Part shown: piece by piece, positions 8,606 to 17,717 of the stretch
Layout of the letters: every line of letters starts with the position of its first letter
Numbering within the stretch: position 1 is the stretch's first letter
Assembly: GCF_029238095.1 (NCBI RefSeq)
Contig: NZ_JAQWGS010000009.1
Location: 1-44,288, forward strand
DNA length: 44,288 nucleotides
Source: Lacinutrix sp.
GTDB lineage: Bacteria > Bacteroidota > Bacteroidia > Flavobacteriales > Flavobacteriaceae
Reading direction: 5' to 3'
Notes under the pieces: model-generated
The model's input: only the letters and a program-made list of their open reading frames with translations
Told to the model about the DNA's origin: nothing
Database searches by the model: none
Position numbers and translations under genes: made by a program

Positions 8606-10903
8606 CTAAAACACGACTCTAAAACTTAAGTTAGGTGTAAACCCAAGCGATTTATTATCTATTCTGGATATAGAATTATCATTGTTTAAAATATAGTAGC
8701 TATTAATAGTATTTTCTCGGTTTAAAAGATTCCAAATAGAAAAACCTAATTCTGCTTTTGTGTTTTTGACAAAATTAAAATTATAGGTTCCTGAAAAATC
8801 AGTTCTAAAATAGTCATCAAGATTTGTATTATTAGCCATATTATAATTTATAGCATTATCAAAAATAGGTTGTTGTGTATTAGGAATAGTAGTTGGTCTT
8901 CCAGAATTCCAATTAAAACCAAGCGCTAATTTTAAGTGATTAATAGTATAGGTTCCAGCAAAAGTTAAGGCATGGGAAATAGCTGTATTGCTATTAAAAT
9001 CTTGTGCGTTATTTAAGGTAGGAAAATTATATTTAGTATTGTTTAAAGAGTAGCTTAGCCATGTACTTATATTATTAAATTGCTTATTTATTAAAAAGTC
9101 AAGGCCTTTTGTTTTATAACTTCCAATGGCATTTATGTCTTGATATTGGTTTTGAAATCCTTGACTTCTAGTAGTTATGCCATTAACTTTTTTTGTAAAA
9201 ACTACTGCGCTTACTAAAAGTTTGTTTTTATTGTAATGTAGACCTGCAGAAGCTTGTTTGCTTTCTGTAATGGGTCTTGTAGTATTATTTGCTAAAACCC
9301 ATCGTCGCTTTTCTATACCTAAAAAATCGTTTTGCCTATCAATAACTTGAGAAGTTACTTGACTTTTAAATTCACCTAATAACTCAACTTTTAAATGTTT
9401 AAACAATTTATGATTGACACTTAAACGCGGTTCAAGAAGCAAAACATTAAAAGGTTTATAATAGTTGCTTCGAGTACCAACTTTTAAATGTGTTTTATTA
9501 TTATAAGATGAAAAAGAAAACTCGCTAAAAGTTGAATGAGTTTCAACTGTATTTTCGTTGTTATTACTAAAATTAAGGTTGCTAATGTTCTCTAAATTTG
9601 TTGTTGCAACATTAGAATATTGGTAACCATTAATCCAACGTAAGCGTTCGTTAAAATCAAGTTTAAGCTGTAAAGTTATACCTTGGTCTAGTACTTCGTT
9701 ATTTTGTTGTAAGCTTTGGTTGGTATCTGGATTAAAGTTGTTAGACTTTAACTTGTAGTCTGAGATATTAAATCTTACATCACTACTTAGAAACTTACTC
9801 CATTGTCTCGTGTAGTTAATGCCAGCGGCAAGGTTATACTGTGTTATATCGCTCTTTAATGTGGATGTTAAGTTGTTTTCTAAATAATCTAACGCATTAA
9901 AAATAGTAGTAAAACTAAATCTTAATTTATCTTTATTTGATAGGTCATGAAGTAGTTTTGCGCTAATATCATAAAAATAAAAAGTTTCGTTAGAAGTAGA
10001 ATTTTGATTGCTTTCTGAAGCATCCTCAATATTTGAGTCTTGAAATATTCTAGTGAAATATTGTTGGTAAGTTGGTGTGTTTAAAGCATCTGTTATTGAG
10101 CGTCTTGCAGAAAGCTGTAATTCCATATTACCTTTTAACTTCAGTTTTGTGTATGCGTCTGCTTGAATTAAGTTTAAACCCAAGCCTGCTGTGCTTTCCT
10201 CATTTATATCGTTATCTAAACGCATATCTATTGTACTAGAAATACCATCTCCATATAAGGCACTTGTTCCATTTTTAGAAACAACAACATTAGAAATTAA
10301 ATTAGGATTAAAAGCAGATATTAAACCAAAAAAATGTCCAGATTGATACATTTTTATACCATCCCAAAGTATTAAATTCTGGTCGTGTGTTCCACCTCGT
10401 ATGTTTAAGTTAGAGACGGTTTCTTCCATACTTATAACACCAGGTAAAGCTTGAACGGTTTGCAAAGCATCGGCTTCAATTAATCCAGGAAGAATGCCAA
10501 AATCGTCTGGGTTTATTACTATTTCACCAGTTTTAGTTTTTGTAATTCCACTAGTTAAATAGGTGGTTAGTAAAACTTCTTCAAGAGGTTCAATAGGTCT
10601 TGTAACTTTTCTGCTAGGAGAAATAGCAACAAATCGACTATTTATAATTTTAAAATTTAGATTGGTATTCGTTCTAAGATAAGTTATGGCATCATTATAA
10701 GAAAGCAGCATTGATGGTTCAGTTATTTCAACACCTTCTATAGTTTTGTCTGCATAGGTAAACCTTATATCAAAACGTTTTTCTAAAGCTTTTAAAACGA
10801 TTCCAAGTGGAATTTTTTCAGTTTTAAAAGTTTGTGAATTCACGCTAATAAAACTAAAAAGGAATAGGACTATTAAGAGAGTGAACGTACTATTTTTACT
10901 CAC
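8606..10903 (-). CDS. TonB-dependent outer-membrane receptor with STN domain (FecA-like)
   Basis: The 765-residue protein has a signal peptide (cleavage after VNSQ near residue 24). It has an STN-type signalling domain at about 25-95 (KIPLGIVLKALEKRFDIRFTY), and a plug at about 110-235 (EADALQTVQALPGV, NLNIRGGTHDQNLILWDGI, SALYGDGISSTIDMRL). A long beta barrel follows, ending in aromatic Phe (LSFRVVF). No CarboxypepD_reg-like domain or SusD partner gene is seen. The start is GTG and overlaps the FecR stop by 8 nt (GTGAGTAA), implying translational coupling. With the upstream FecR and ECF sigma it forms a cell-surface signalling transporter; the ligand is unknown. Confidence 0.88.
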   Translation of the reverse strand: MSKNSTFTLLIVLFLFSFISVNSQTFKTEKIPLGIVLKALEKRFDIRFTYADKTIEGVEITEPSMLLSYNDAITYLRTNTNLNFKIINSRFVAISPSRKVTRPIEPLEEVLLTTYLTSGITKTKTGEIVINPDDFGILPGLIEADALQTVQALPGVISMEETVSNLNIRGGTHDQNLILWDGIKMYQSGHFFGLISAFNPNLISNVVVSKNGTSALYGDGISSTIDMRLDNDINEESTAGLGLNLIQADAYTKLKLKGNMELQLSARRSITDALNTPTYQQYFTRIFQDSNIEDASESNQNSTSNETFYFYDISAKLLHDLSNKDKLRFSFTTIFNALDYLENNLTSTLKSDITQYNLAAGINYTRQWSKFLSSDVRFNISDYKLKSNNFNPDTNQSLQQNNEVLDQGITLQLKLDFNERLRWINGYQYSNVATTNLENISNLNFSNNNENTVETHSTFSEFSFSSYNNKTHLKVGTRSNYYKPFNVLLLEPRLSVNHKLFKHLKVELLGEFKSQVTSQVIDRQNDFLGIEKRRWVLANNTTRPITESKQASAGLHYNKNKLLVSAVVFTKKVNGITTRSQGFQNQYQDINAIGSYKTKGLDFLINKQFNNISTWLSYSLNNTKYNFPTLNNAQDFNSNTAISHALTFAGTYTINHLKLALGFNWNSGRPTTIPNTQQPIFDNAINYNMANNTNLDDYFRTDFSGTYNFNFVKNTKAELGFSIWNLLNRENTINSYYILNNDNSISRIDNKSLGFTPNLSFRVVF

Positions 10904-11801
10904 GCTTTAGCGATATCTTATTATTGTTTTTTGTAAAGGCTAAGTTAAGTGGAATAGTTATAGCTTGCAAAGCATTGTCCAAATTATTATGTGGAAAACC
11001 ACCTGAAAACACTTCATTAGCGTCTATATCATCAACGCTAAATGTAACATTGTATTGTCTTTCAAACTCAGCTAAAACTTGTGAGTACGGCATGCTTTTG
11101 AAATTAGATTCGTTATTAATCCAAAACGGACTTGTATTTTTAGTTTTAGGCTTTTCTACTACTTTGTTGTCCAGAACTAAAAAACTTTCTCCAGGTTTTA
11201 AAATGCGACTTATTTTATTATAATCAACTTTAACAGAGCCTTCGTAGCAAACAACCTCAAAAAGATTGTCTCTATCCTTAATATTGAATTCTGTGCCTAA
11301 AACAGATATATCTCCAGCCGAAGTATGAACGGTAAACTTTGAGCCTTTCGATACTTTAAAGTAAGCCTCTCCTGTTAAATCAATAGCTCTGCTAGATTTC
11401 CAATTCTTATTATTAAATGCTAAAGTAGACTTAGCATTTAGTTTTACTGTTGTGTTATCTGGTAATAAAATATTTTCTTTTTGGGCTAATTCTGTGTTGA
11501 AATTAGTTTCTAAGTTGGATGTAAAATAATAGAACCCAACACAAATGGCTAAAATTGCGGCAATTTGTATAAACGGTTTTAGCCATTTGTTTTGTTGTTT
11601 GGTTCTTTTCTTTAGGGCAAATTGTAATTTTTCTAATTCAGTGTTAGATTCAAAATCTTGTGGTTTAAATTGCTGTAAAGCATTATCCAACCTACTTAAT
11701 TCGCTGAAGTCTTCAAGCTTTTTGAAAGCTTCAAACTCCTGAGAATTCAGGCTGTTGTTTAACCATTTTTTTATTAAATCTTCTTGTTCCATAATTATCA
11801 T
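10896..11801 (-). CDS. FecR-family anti-sigma factor
   Basis: This 301-residue inner-membrane protein has a short cytoplasmic sigma-binding region (residues 1-75) and one transmembrane helix near 76-95 (FIQIAAILAICVGFYYF). A periplasmic FecR domain follows (ILLPDNTTVKLNAKSTLAFN, RAIDLTGEAYFKV, SVLGTEFNI, EVVCYEGSVKVDY), then a C-terminal STN-like/DUF4974 region (FPHNNLDNALQAI). It should hold the ECF sigma inactive until the receptor signals through the periplasm. It lies 59 nt after the sigma gene and overlaps the receptor start. An alternative start is the ATG at 11792 (MEQEDLIKKW). Confidence 0.9.
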   Translation of the reverse strand: MIIMEQEDLIKKWLNNSLNSQEFEAFKKLEDFSELSRLDNALQQFKPQDFESNTELEKLQFALKKRTKQQNKWLKPFIQIAAILAICVGFYYFTSNLETNFNTELAQKENILLPDNTTVKLNAKSTLAFNNKNWKSSRAIDLTGEAYFKVSKGSKFTVHTSAGDISVLGTEFNIKDRDNLFEVVCYEGSVKVDYNKISRILKPGESFLVLDNKVVEKPKTKNTSPFWINNESNFKSMPYSQVLAEFERQYNVTFSVDDIDANEVFSGGFPHNNLDNALQAITIPLNLAFTKNNNKISLKRE

Positions 11802-11860
11802 TCAAGTATATAACAACTATATATTAAAAATTCCTACCAGAGATTAAATGTTAACAAGCA

Positions 11861-12376
11861 TTATAATTCTTTTATATCTTCTCTTAGTTTTTTTAAAGCA
11901 CCATAAATTCGTTTTTCTACAGCTTTAGTGCTAATTCCTAAAAGTTCCGCTATTTCTTTGTGTCTTTTTCCTTCCACGCGATTCATCATAAATGCAATAC
12001 GTTGCGCATCTGTTAAATTAGAAAGTGCAGCTTGTAATTTTTGCATATACTCTTGTTCCTCCATTACAAATTCTGGAGATTCGTTAGTATGGTGTTTTGG
12101 TTTTGTTTGTTGGTGTTTTAAAACAACTTTATGGTGTTTAGCTTCATTAAGCATAAGGTTATTTGCTACAGTAAAGAGATAACTCTTCGCTTTATCTGGA
12201 GCTACTTTTTTGCAGTTTTCCCATAGTTTTATAAACGCATCTTGAGTTTTATCTTTAGGATTTAAATGGTCTCCAAATTTATAATATAAGAAGTTGCTTA
12301 GATCTTTCGCATGCTTTTTAAAGAGTGCATTAAAGCGAATTTCGTCACAAATATTCTCATGTAATTTTTTTGCCAT
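11861..12376 (-). CDS. ECF sigma-70 factor (FecI-like)
   Basis: The 171-residue protein has sigma region 2 (LSNFLYYKFGDHLNPKD, DAFIKLWENC, AKSYLFTVANNLMLNEAK; residues ~25-90). Region 4 has a helix-turn-helix (LSNLTDAQRIAFMMNRVEG, HKEIAELLGISTKAVEKRI; ~112-165). It directs RNA polymerase to a small regulon, probably including the receptor and the divergent lipoprotein. It is first in the sigma-FecR-receptor operon; the 119-bp gap to the divergent gene is shared. Confidence 0.93.
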   Translation of the reverse strand: MAKKLHENICDEIRFNALFKKHAKDLSNFLYYKFGDHLNPKDKTQDAFIKLWENCKKVAPDKAKSYLFTVANNLMLNEAKHHKVVLKHQQTKPKHHTNESPEFVMEEQEYMQKLQAALSNLTDAQRIAFMMNRVEGKRHKEIAELLGISTKAVEKRIYGALKKLREDIKEL

Positions 12377-12495
12377 AGTTGTTTTAAAAACTTTCTAAAA
12401 GTAAAAAAAAACAAATACAGAGCTAGGAATTTTTAAAAGTAAATTGTTTTAATATTAAATAATGCAAAACAACAAACGCCTTAAAACTTAAAATC

Positions 12496-14514
12496 ATGAT
12501 TTTAAAATCACTTAAATTATTTAGTAAAAACACAATAGGTTTACTTATAATATTAATGACTGTATTCGCCTGTCAAGATGAAATTACAGAAATAACACCA
12601 CCTAACGATCAAGAGACTATTATCGAGAATTCCAACTTGGCTATAATAATGCAAAACACTGCTGCTTTGGATGGCTCTTTAGATAATATTTTAGATAGCG
12701 CCAACTGCATTTTAATAAATTTGCCAGTAACTATAACGGTAAATGGAGTTGATTTGATTATTGATAGCGAAGAAGATTACGAAGTAGTAGAAGCTATTTT
12801 CGATGAGTTTGATTCTGATATTGATGACATTGAATTTTTATTTCCGATAACCATAACTTTAAATGATTATACAGTAGTTACAATAACAAATGATACCGAA
12901 CTAGGAACTTTTATTGAAGAATGCTCTGGTGAAAATGAAGAGGATGACGATATAGAATGTATAGATTTTCAGTATCCAATTACATTTTCTATATACGATG
13001 CTAATTTTCAAGTAACAGAAACAGTAACAATAAATAATGATGAAGCACTTTATAACTTTATAGAAAATTTAGAAGGTGGTGTTTTGGCCAGTTTAAATTT
13101 TCCAGTAACTATAATTTTAAGTGATGGCTCAACAGTAGAAGTTAATAATAACCAAGAATTAGAAATAACTATTAGTGAGGCTGAAGATGATTGTGATGAA
13201 GACGATGATAACGATTGGAATGACGATGATTGCACACAAGATTCTATAGAAATTGCTTTGCAAGCATGTATTTGGAATATTGTAAATTATAATGGTAACA
13301 GTGGTTCTATAATAGATAAAGATTTTGAGTTTTTAGAAAACAACCAGTTTACAGTAACCCTAAATGGTAATGTTGTGCATCAAGGCACATGGACACTTAC
13401 AGAAAGTAATGGCAGTTTTGTGCTTACTTTTGATACTAATTGGGATGATATCTATGGAGATTGGATAATTGTAGAATGTGGTGAAGGTATTTTACAATTA
13501 GAAAATGGAAATAATTTTATTGTCATGGAGCAGGATTGCTCAATTAATAATCCGTTTGAGTGTTTTGAAGGTGAAGATTTTGAGCTAACAGAATGTGCTG
13601 GTGCTAATGGATTTGGCACGTTTAATTTAACAGAAGCTTGGGTAGATTGTGTAAATCCAAACAATTTTAATGTAACCTATTACTTCTCACTTTCCGATGC
13701 GCAACAAGAATTTAATCCTATTGCGAATCCTCAAGCCTATATGGCAATTTCTAATCCGCAAACTATTTATATTAGAGTAGAATTATTTAATAATAGTAGC
13801 GAATATCAAGTATTCGAAATTTATTTAAATACAGAAAACTGTAATACTTCTGGATGTAGTGAAAGCGATGTAGATGCTTATTTAGTAGAGTGTACTTGGA
13901 ATGTTGTTAACTACAATGCTAGTGACGATTTAATTACTTACGATTTAGATTTTCAAGATAATGGTGTATTAATCATCACAGGTAACGGACAAACCATTAC
14001 ATCAACATGGTCAACAAGCGAAACAAACGATGGTGTTTGGGTAGAGTTTGATGGTGTAAACGGACCAAATATTCAAGCTATTTCAGGTAACTGGTTAGTG
14101 GTTGAGTGCGATCCAGACCGTTTGCAAATGGATCAAGGTGATATAACTATGGTTATAGAACAGGAATGTATAAATAGTGGTATGTGTACAGAAGGTGATG
14201 TAGATGGAATTTTAATGGAATGCGAATGGCAAATCGCACTTTACAACGGTAGTGCAGGTTTTAATATTTTTTATATAGATTTCATGGATGCACAGAATTT
14301 AGTAATAGCTTCTCCTAGTGAATCATACTCTGGTAATTGGACAACTTCACAAAATGGAGATGCAGTAATGTTAACAATTTCTAATATTTCTGGTGGTAAT
14401 GTTCAGGTATTAGATGGAGACTATGTTGTAGTAGAGTGCTCCGCAGAACAAATTATTTTGCACGATGTAAACAATAGTGACAACGAGATAGTATTAGATA
14501 GATATTGTAATTAA
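12496..14514 (+). CDS. Acidic repeat-containing surface lipoprotein, divergent from the ECF cassette
   Basis: No named family is recognised for this 672-residue protein. It has a lipoprotein signal with Cys26 (LMTVFAC), followed by QDE, which resembles Bacteroidota surface lipoprotein export signals. The N-terminal third carries four short beta units (LPVTITVNG, FPITITLND, YPITFSIYD, FPVTIILSD) and Asp/Glu-rich stretches. Three ~110-residue repeats follow at about 246-355, 454-563 and 564-672. Each opens with Cys plus an acidic segment, has C-x-W-x-h-x-x-Y-N, then G-x-W/Y-h-h-V-E-C, and ends near E/D-x-C. Between repeats 1 and 2 lies a different domain (~356-453) with a FNLTEAW...PQTIYIRVE pattern seen in flavobacterial adhesins. 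Its divergent position suggests it works with, or is controlled by, the ECF system. Confidence 0.75.
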   Translation: MILKSLKLFSKNTIGLLIILMTVFACQDEITEITPPNDQETIIENSNLAIIMQNTAALDGSLDNILDSANCILINLPVTITVNGVDLIIDSEEDYEVVEAIFDEFDSDIDDIEFLFPITITLNDYTVVTITNDTELGTFIEECSGENEEDDDIECIDFQYPITFSIYDANFQVTETVTINNDEALYNFIENLEGGVLASLNFPVTIILSDGSTVEVNNNQELEITISEAEDDCDEDDDNDWNDDDCTQDSIEIALQACIWNIVNYNGNSGSIIDKDFEFLENNQFTVTLNGNVVHQGTWTLTESNGSFVLTFDTNWDDIYGDWIIVECGEGILQLENGNNFIVMEQDCSINNPFECFEGEDFELTECAGANGFGTFNLTEAWVDCVNPNNFNVTYYFSLSDAQQEFNPIANPQAYMAISNPQTIYIRVELFNNSSEYQVFEIYLNTENCNTSGCSESDVDAYLVECTWNVVNYNASDDLITYDLDFQDNGVLIITGNGQTITSTWSTSETNDGVWVEFDGVNGPNIQAISGNWLVVECDPDRLQMDQGDITMVIEQECINSGMCTEGDVDGILMECEWQIALYNGSAGFNIFYIDFMDAQNLVIASPSESYSGNWTTSQNGDAVMLTISNISGGNVQVLDGDYVVVECSAEQIILHDVNNSDNEIVLDRYCN

Positions 14515-14525
14515 TTTTAAAAGAT

Positions 14526-14601
14526 AAAGTAATGCCATAATTACTTTTTTAGTTGGTTATTTATTAAAAAGAGTTGTCTTAATTGATAGCTCTTTTTTTT
14601 T
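14526..14601 (+). terminator. Two consecutive terminator hairpins after the acidic lipoprotein gene
   Basis: The first is AAAGTAAT/ATTACTTT (14526-14547) with T tail. The second is AAAAAGAGTTGTC pairing with GATAGCTCTTTTT (14566-14595, two G-U wobbles) with a longer T run. Both face the plus strand. Confidence 0.75.
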
Positions 14602-14647
14602 GTCTTAAATTCTAATTAAGATACTTCATTTATACACTTCAAATTCA

Positions 14648-14655
14648 TAAATTTG
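14648..14655 (+). promoter_or_regulatory. Bacteroidota -7 promoter element for ffh
   Basis: TAAATTTG matches the TAnnTTTG consensus 59 nt upstream of the ffh start, downstream of two terminators. Confidence 0.55.
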
Positions 14656-14714
14656 CTATTCTTATAAACTAGTCAGATTGCCAACAGCAATCCGATTACC
14701 GAATACTAAATAAT

Positions 14715-16043
14715 ATGTTTAATAATTTAAGTGAAAAGTTAGATAAAGCTCTACACGTACTAAAAGGGTATGGCAGCATTACAGAAGTAAATGTTGCGGA
14801 GACTTTAAAAGAAGTACGTCGTGCACTTTTAGATGCCGATGTTAACTTTAAAATTGCTAAAGAATTCACCAACAGAGTAAAGGATAAGGCTTTAGGATCT
14901 AACGTTTTAACAACATTACAGCCAGGGCAATTAATGGTTAAAATTGTTAAGGACGAATTAACCGAATTAATGGGAGGAGATGCTGCAGGTATTAATTTAT
15001 CTGGAGCACCAACAGTGATATTAATGTCTGGTTTACAAGGTTCTGGTAAGACAACGTTCTCTGGTAAATTAGCAAACTTTTTAAAATCTAAAAAATCTAA
15101 AAAACCTTTATTAGTAGCTTGTGATGTGTATCGTCCTGCTGCAGTTGATCAACTACACGTAGTTGGAGGCCAAATTAATGTAGATGTTTATAGTGACAAA
15201 GGGAACACAAATCCAGTAACTATTGCGCAAGCAGGTATTGCTCATGCCAAGGAAAATGGACATAATGTAGTGATTATAGATACAGCTGGTCGTTTGGCGG
15301 TAGATGAAGCCATGATGATAGAAATATCTAATATTCATTCAGCTATACAGCCACAAGAGACGTTATTTGTTGTAGATGCTATGACAGGTCAAGATGCTGT
15401 AAACACAGCAAAAGCCTTTAACGATATCTTGAATTTTGATGGTGTAATTCTAACAAAATTAGATGGTGATACGCGTGGTGGTGCTGCCATTTCTATTAAA
15501 TCTGTAGTCAATAAGCCTATTAAATTTATTGGTACAGGTGAAAAAATGGAAGCGATAGACATTTTCTATCCTTCTCGTATGGCAGACCGTATTCTTGGAA
15601 TGGGAGATGTTGTGTCTTTAGTTGAAAGAGCCCAAGAGCAATTTGACGAAGAAGAAGCAAGAAAATTACAGAAGAAAATAGCCAAAAACCAATTTGGGTT
15701 TGATGATTTTTTAAAACAGATTCAGCAAATCAAGAAAATGGGTAATATGAAAGATCTTGTAGGCATGATTCCTGGAGCAGGAAAAATGATGAAAGATGTA
15801 GATATAGACGATGACGCTTTTAAGCACATAGAAGCTATTATACACTCCATGACAGTTCAGGAAAGAACCAATCCGTCTGTAATAAATGCAAGTCGAAAAA
15901 AACGAATAGGAAAAGGTTCTGGAACATCTGTAACACAAGTCAATCAACTACTAAAACAGTTCGACCAAATGTCTAAGATGATGAAAATGATGCAAGGTGG
16001 AAAAGGAAAAGCAATGATGAATGCAATGAAAAACATGAGGTAA
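14715..16043 (+). CDS. ffh: Signal recognition particle protein Ffh (SRP54)
   Basis: The 442-residue GTPase has the N domain, G domain with GLQGSGKTTFSGKLA (G1), DTAGRL (G3) and TKLDGDTRGGAA (G4 region), and a methionine-rich M domain to the C-terminus (MSKMMKMMQGGKGKAMM). With 4.5S RNA it captures signal sequences at the ribosome and docks with FtsY for co-translational membrane targeting. It stands alone with its own promoter. Its terminator stem overlaps the stop codon. No 4.5S RNA gene was seen nearby. Confidence 0.98.
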   Translation: MFNNLSEKLDKALHVLKGYGSITEVNVAETLKEVRRALLDADVNFKIAKEFTNRVKDKALGSNVLTTLQPGQLMVKIVKDELTELMGGDAAGINLSGAPTVILMSGLQGSGKTTFSGKLANFLKSKKSKKPLLVACDVYRPAAVDQLHVVGGQINVDVYSDKGNTNPVTIAQAGIAHAKENGHNVVIIDTAGRLAVDEAMMIEISNIHSAIQPQETLFVVDAMTGQDAVNTAKAFNDILNFDGVILTKLDGDTRGGAAISIKSVVNKPIKFIGTGEKMEAIDIFYPSRMADRILGMGDVVSLVERAQEQFDEEEARKLQKKIAKNQFGFDDFLKQIQQIKKMGNMKDLVGMIPGAGKMMKDVDIDDDAFKHIEAIIHSMTVQERTNPSVINASRKKRIGKGSGTSVTQVNQLLKQFDQMSKMMKMMQGGKGKAMMNAMKNMR

Positions 16044-16055
16044 CTCATGTTTTTT
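16030..16055 (+). terminator. ffh terminator overlapping the stop codon
   Basis: Perfect stem AAAACATGAG (16030-16039) with CTCATGTTTT (16044-16053), loop GTAA, followed by T residues. The ffh stop codon TAA (16041-16043) lies in the loop. Confidence 0.8.
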
Positions 16056-16097
16056 ATTTAATACAAAAATTAATATACCTAATAAAAAGACGGCAAC

Positions 16098-16979
16098 ATG
16101 ACTATACTTGACGGTAAAAAAGTAAGCAACGACATTAAAAACGAAATCAAAGCTGAAGTTGATAAAATGAAAGCTAACAACGAAAAAGTGCCGCATTTAG
16201 CAGCAGTTATTGTTGGAAATGATGGAGCAAGTTTAACTTACGTTGGAAGTAAAGTGCGTGCTTGCGAACGTGTTGGTTTCGAATCTACAATGGTTCGCCT
16301 CTCAAACACAACAAGCGAAGTAGAATTACTAGATAAAATCGAAGAGTTAAATAATAATAACGATATCGACGGATTTATTATTCAATTACCACTACCAGAC
16401 CAAATCGATACTCAAAAAGTACTAATGGCAGTAAATCCAGATAAAGATGTTGATGGTTTTCATCCAATGAATTTTGGGAAAATGGCATTAGATATGTCAA
16501 CTTTTATTCCTGCAACACCATTTGGTATTTTAGAACTTTTAGATCGTTATAATGTGGACTCTAAAGGAAAGCATACTGTAGTAATAGGACGTTCTCATAT
16601 TGTTGGTAGACCTATGAGTATATTAATGGGAAGAAAAGGTTTTCCAGGAAACTCTACCGTAACATTAACACATAGTCACACAAAGAATATTACACAAATA
16701 ACCTCTCAAGCAGATATTATTATTTCGGCATTAGGTGTGCCTAATTTCCTAAAAGCAGAAATGGTAAAAGATGACGTTGTTATTATAGATGTTGGTATTA
16801 CGCGTGTTCCAGATGAAACACATCCAAAAGGATATATTATTACTGGAGATGTAGATTTCGAGAACGTAAGTAAAAAAGCAAGTTTCATTACACCAGTTCC
16901 TGGAGGAGTAGGACCAATGACTATTGCAATGTTATTAAAGAACACGTTATTAGCTAGAGAGAGACACAGATCTATGTAA
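16098..16979 (+). CDS. folD: Methylenetetrahydrofolate dehydrogenase/cyclohydrolase
   Basis: FolD interconverts 5,10-methylene- and 10-formyl-tetrahydrofolate with NADP in one-carbon metabolism. The 293-residue protein has YVGSKVRACERVGF with the catalytic lysine, QLPLPDQID, the cofactor-site segment VIGRSHIVGRPMSILM and the terminal signature PVPGGVGPMTIAML. Length is normal. It follows ffh by 54 nt and precedes a membrane protein gene by 24 nt. Confidence 0.98.
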   Translation: MTILDGKKVSNDIKNEIKAEVDKMKANNEKVPHLAAVIVGNDGASLTYVGSKVRACERVGFESTMVRLSNTTSEVELLDKIEELNNNNDIDGFIIQLPLPDQIDTQKVLMAVNPDKDVDGFHPMNFGKMALDMSTFIPATPFGILELLDRYNVDSKGKHTVVIGRSHIVGRPMSILMGRKGFPGNSTVTLTHSHTKNITQITSQADIIISALGVPNFLKAEMVKDDVVIIDVGITRVPDETHPKGYIITGDVDFENVSKKASFITPVPGGVGPMTIAMLLKNTLLARERHRSM

Positions 16980-17003
16980 TTACAATTTGTATATTGTAAC
17001 CTA

Positions 17004-17711
17004 ATGTTTTCTTTTATAAGTTTATTTAGTTTAGTAGAAATTGGGAGTCTTCAGCATATAATCCCAATTATTATCACTGTAATTTTGTCTATTATTTTGA
17101 TTCGTTTTTCTAATCGAAAACTAAACCAAAAACAGCAAGAGCAGGTGTTTAAAGCTTTAGGTTTTTTTGTGTCTTATACTGTTTTAGTATTTCACTTACA
17201 TCTTATTTTTAAAGGGAATTATAATATAGCAACAGACTTACCGTTGTTTCTATGCAGTTTTATGGCACTTTTTATTTTCATTTTTACAAATAGTAGAAAA
17301 TACTGGTTGTTCGAAATTTTATTGTTTTGGATTATTGCTGGAACCTCTCAAGCAGTTGTAACTCCTGATATTCCTTTTGGGTTTCCAAGCTTCGATTATT
17401 TTAGATATTGGATAGCACATCTAGGATTACTGGTTATTATATTTTATGCCATTTTTGTTTTAAAAATGCGTCCTACATGGAAAAGTATGTTTAAATCTTT
17501 TTTAGCTTTACAGTTGTATGCAATTATAATTTTTGGAATAAATTATATACTAAACGGAAATTATTTTTACTTAAATAAAAAACCAAACTCTGCATCTGCA
17601 TTAGATTACTTAGGAGAATGGCCAATATATCTATTGACTATTGAAGCGATTTTAATTCCTTATTTTTTTATTATCTACTTACCCTTTTTTTTAACTAAAA
17701 AAAGGAAATAA
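17004..17711 (+). CDS. YwaF/TIGR02206-family integral membrane protein
   Basis: The 235-residue protein is strongly hydrophobic with about six to seven predicted transmembrane helices. It shows family-typical features: a polar histidine in an early helix (VFHLHLIF), LPLFLCSFMALF, TPDIPFGFPSFDYFRYWIAHLG, and the NSASALDYLGEWPIY segment before the last helix. The family has no established function. It follows folD closely, preceded by a near -7 element (TATATTG, 16990-16996). It converges with the VOC gene, only 6 nt between stops. Confidence 0.75.
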   Translation: MFSFISLFSLVEIGSLQHIIPIIITVILSIILIRFSNRKLNQKQQEQVFKALGFFVSYTVLVFHLHLIFKGNYNIATDLPLFLCSFMALFIFIFTNSRKYWLFEILLFWIIAGTSQAVVTPDIPFGFPSFDYFRYWIAHLGLLVIIFYAIFVLKMRPTWKSMFKSFLALQLYAIIIFGINYILNGNYFYLNKKPNSASALDYLGEWPIYLLTIEAILIPYFFIIYLPFFLTKKRK

Positions 17712-17717
17712 AAAGTG

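Noticed and set aside
11928..12182. Plus-strand ORF of 84 codons inside the ECF sigma gene
   Set aside because: It lies wholly antisense to a gene with clear sigma region 2 and 4 motifs.
15153..16196. Several 60-80 codon antisense ORFs over ffh and folD
   Set aside because: They are rich in Phe, Tyr, His and Ser from reading AT-rich codons backwards, have no coding signatures and overlap highly conserved genes.
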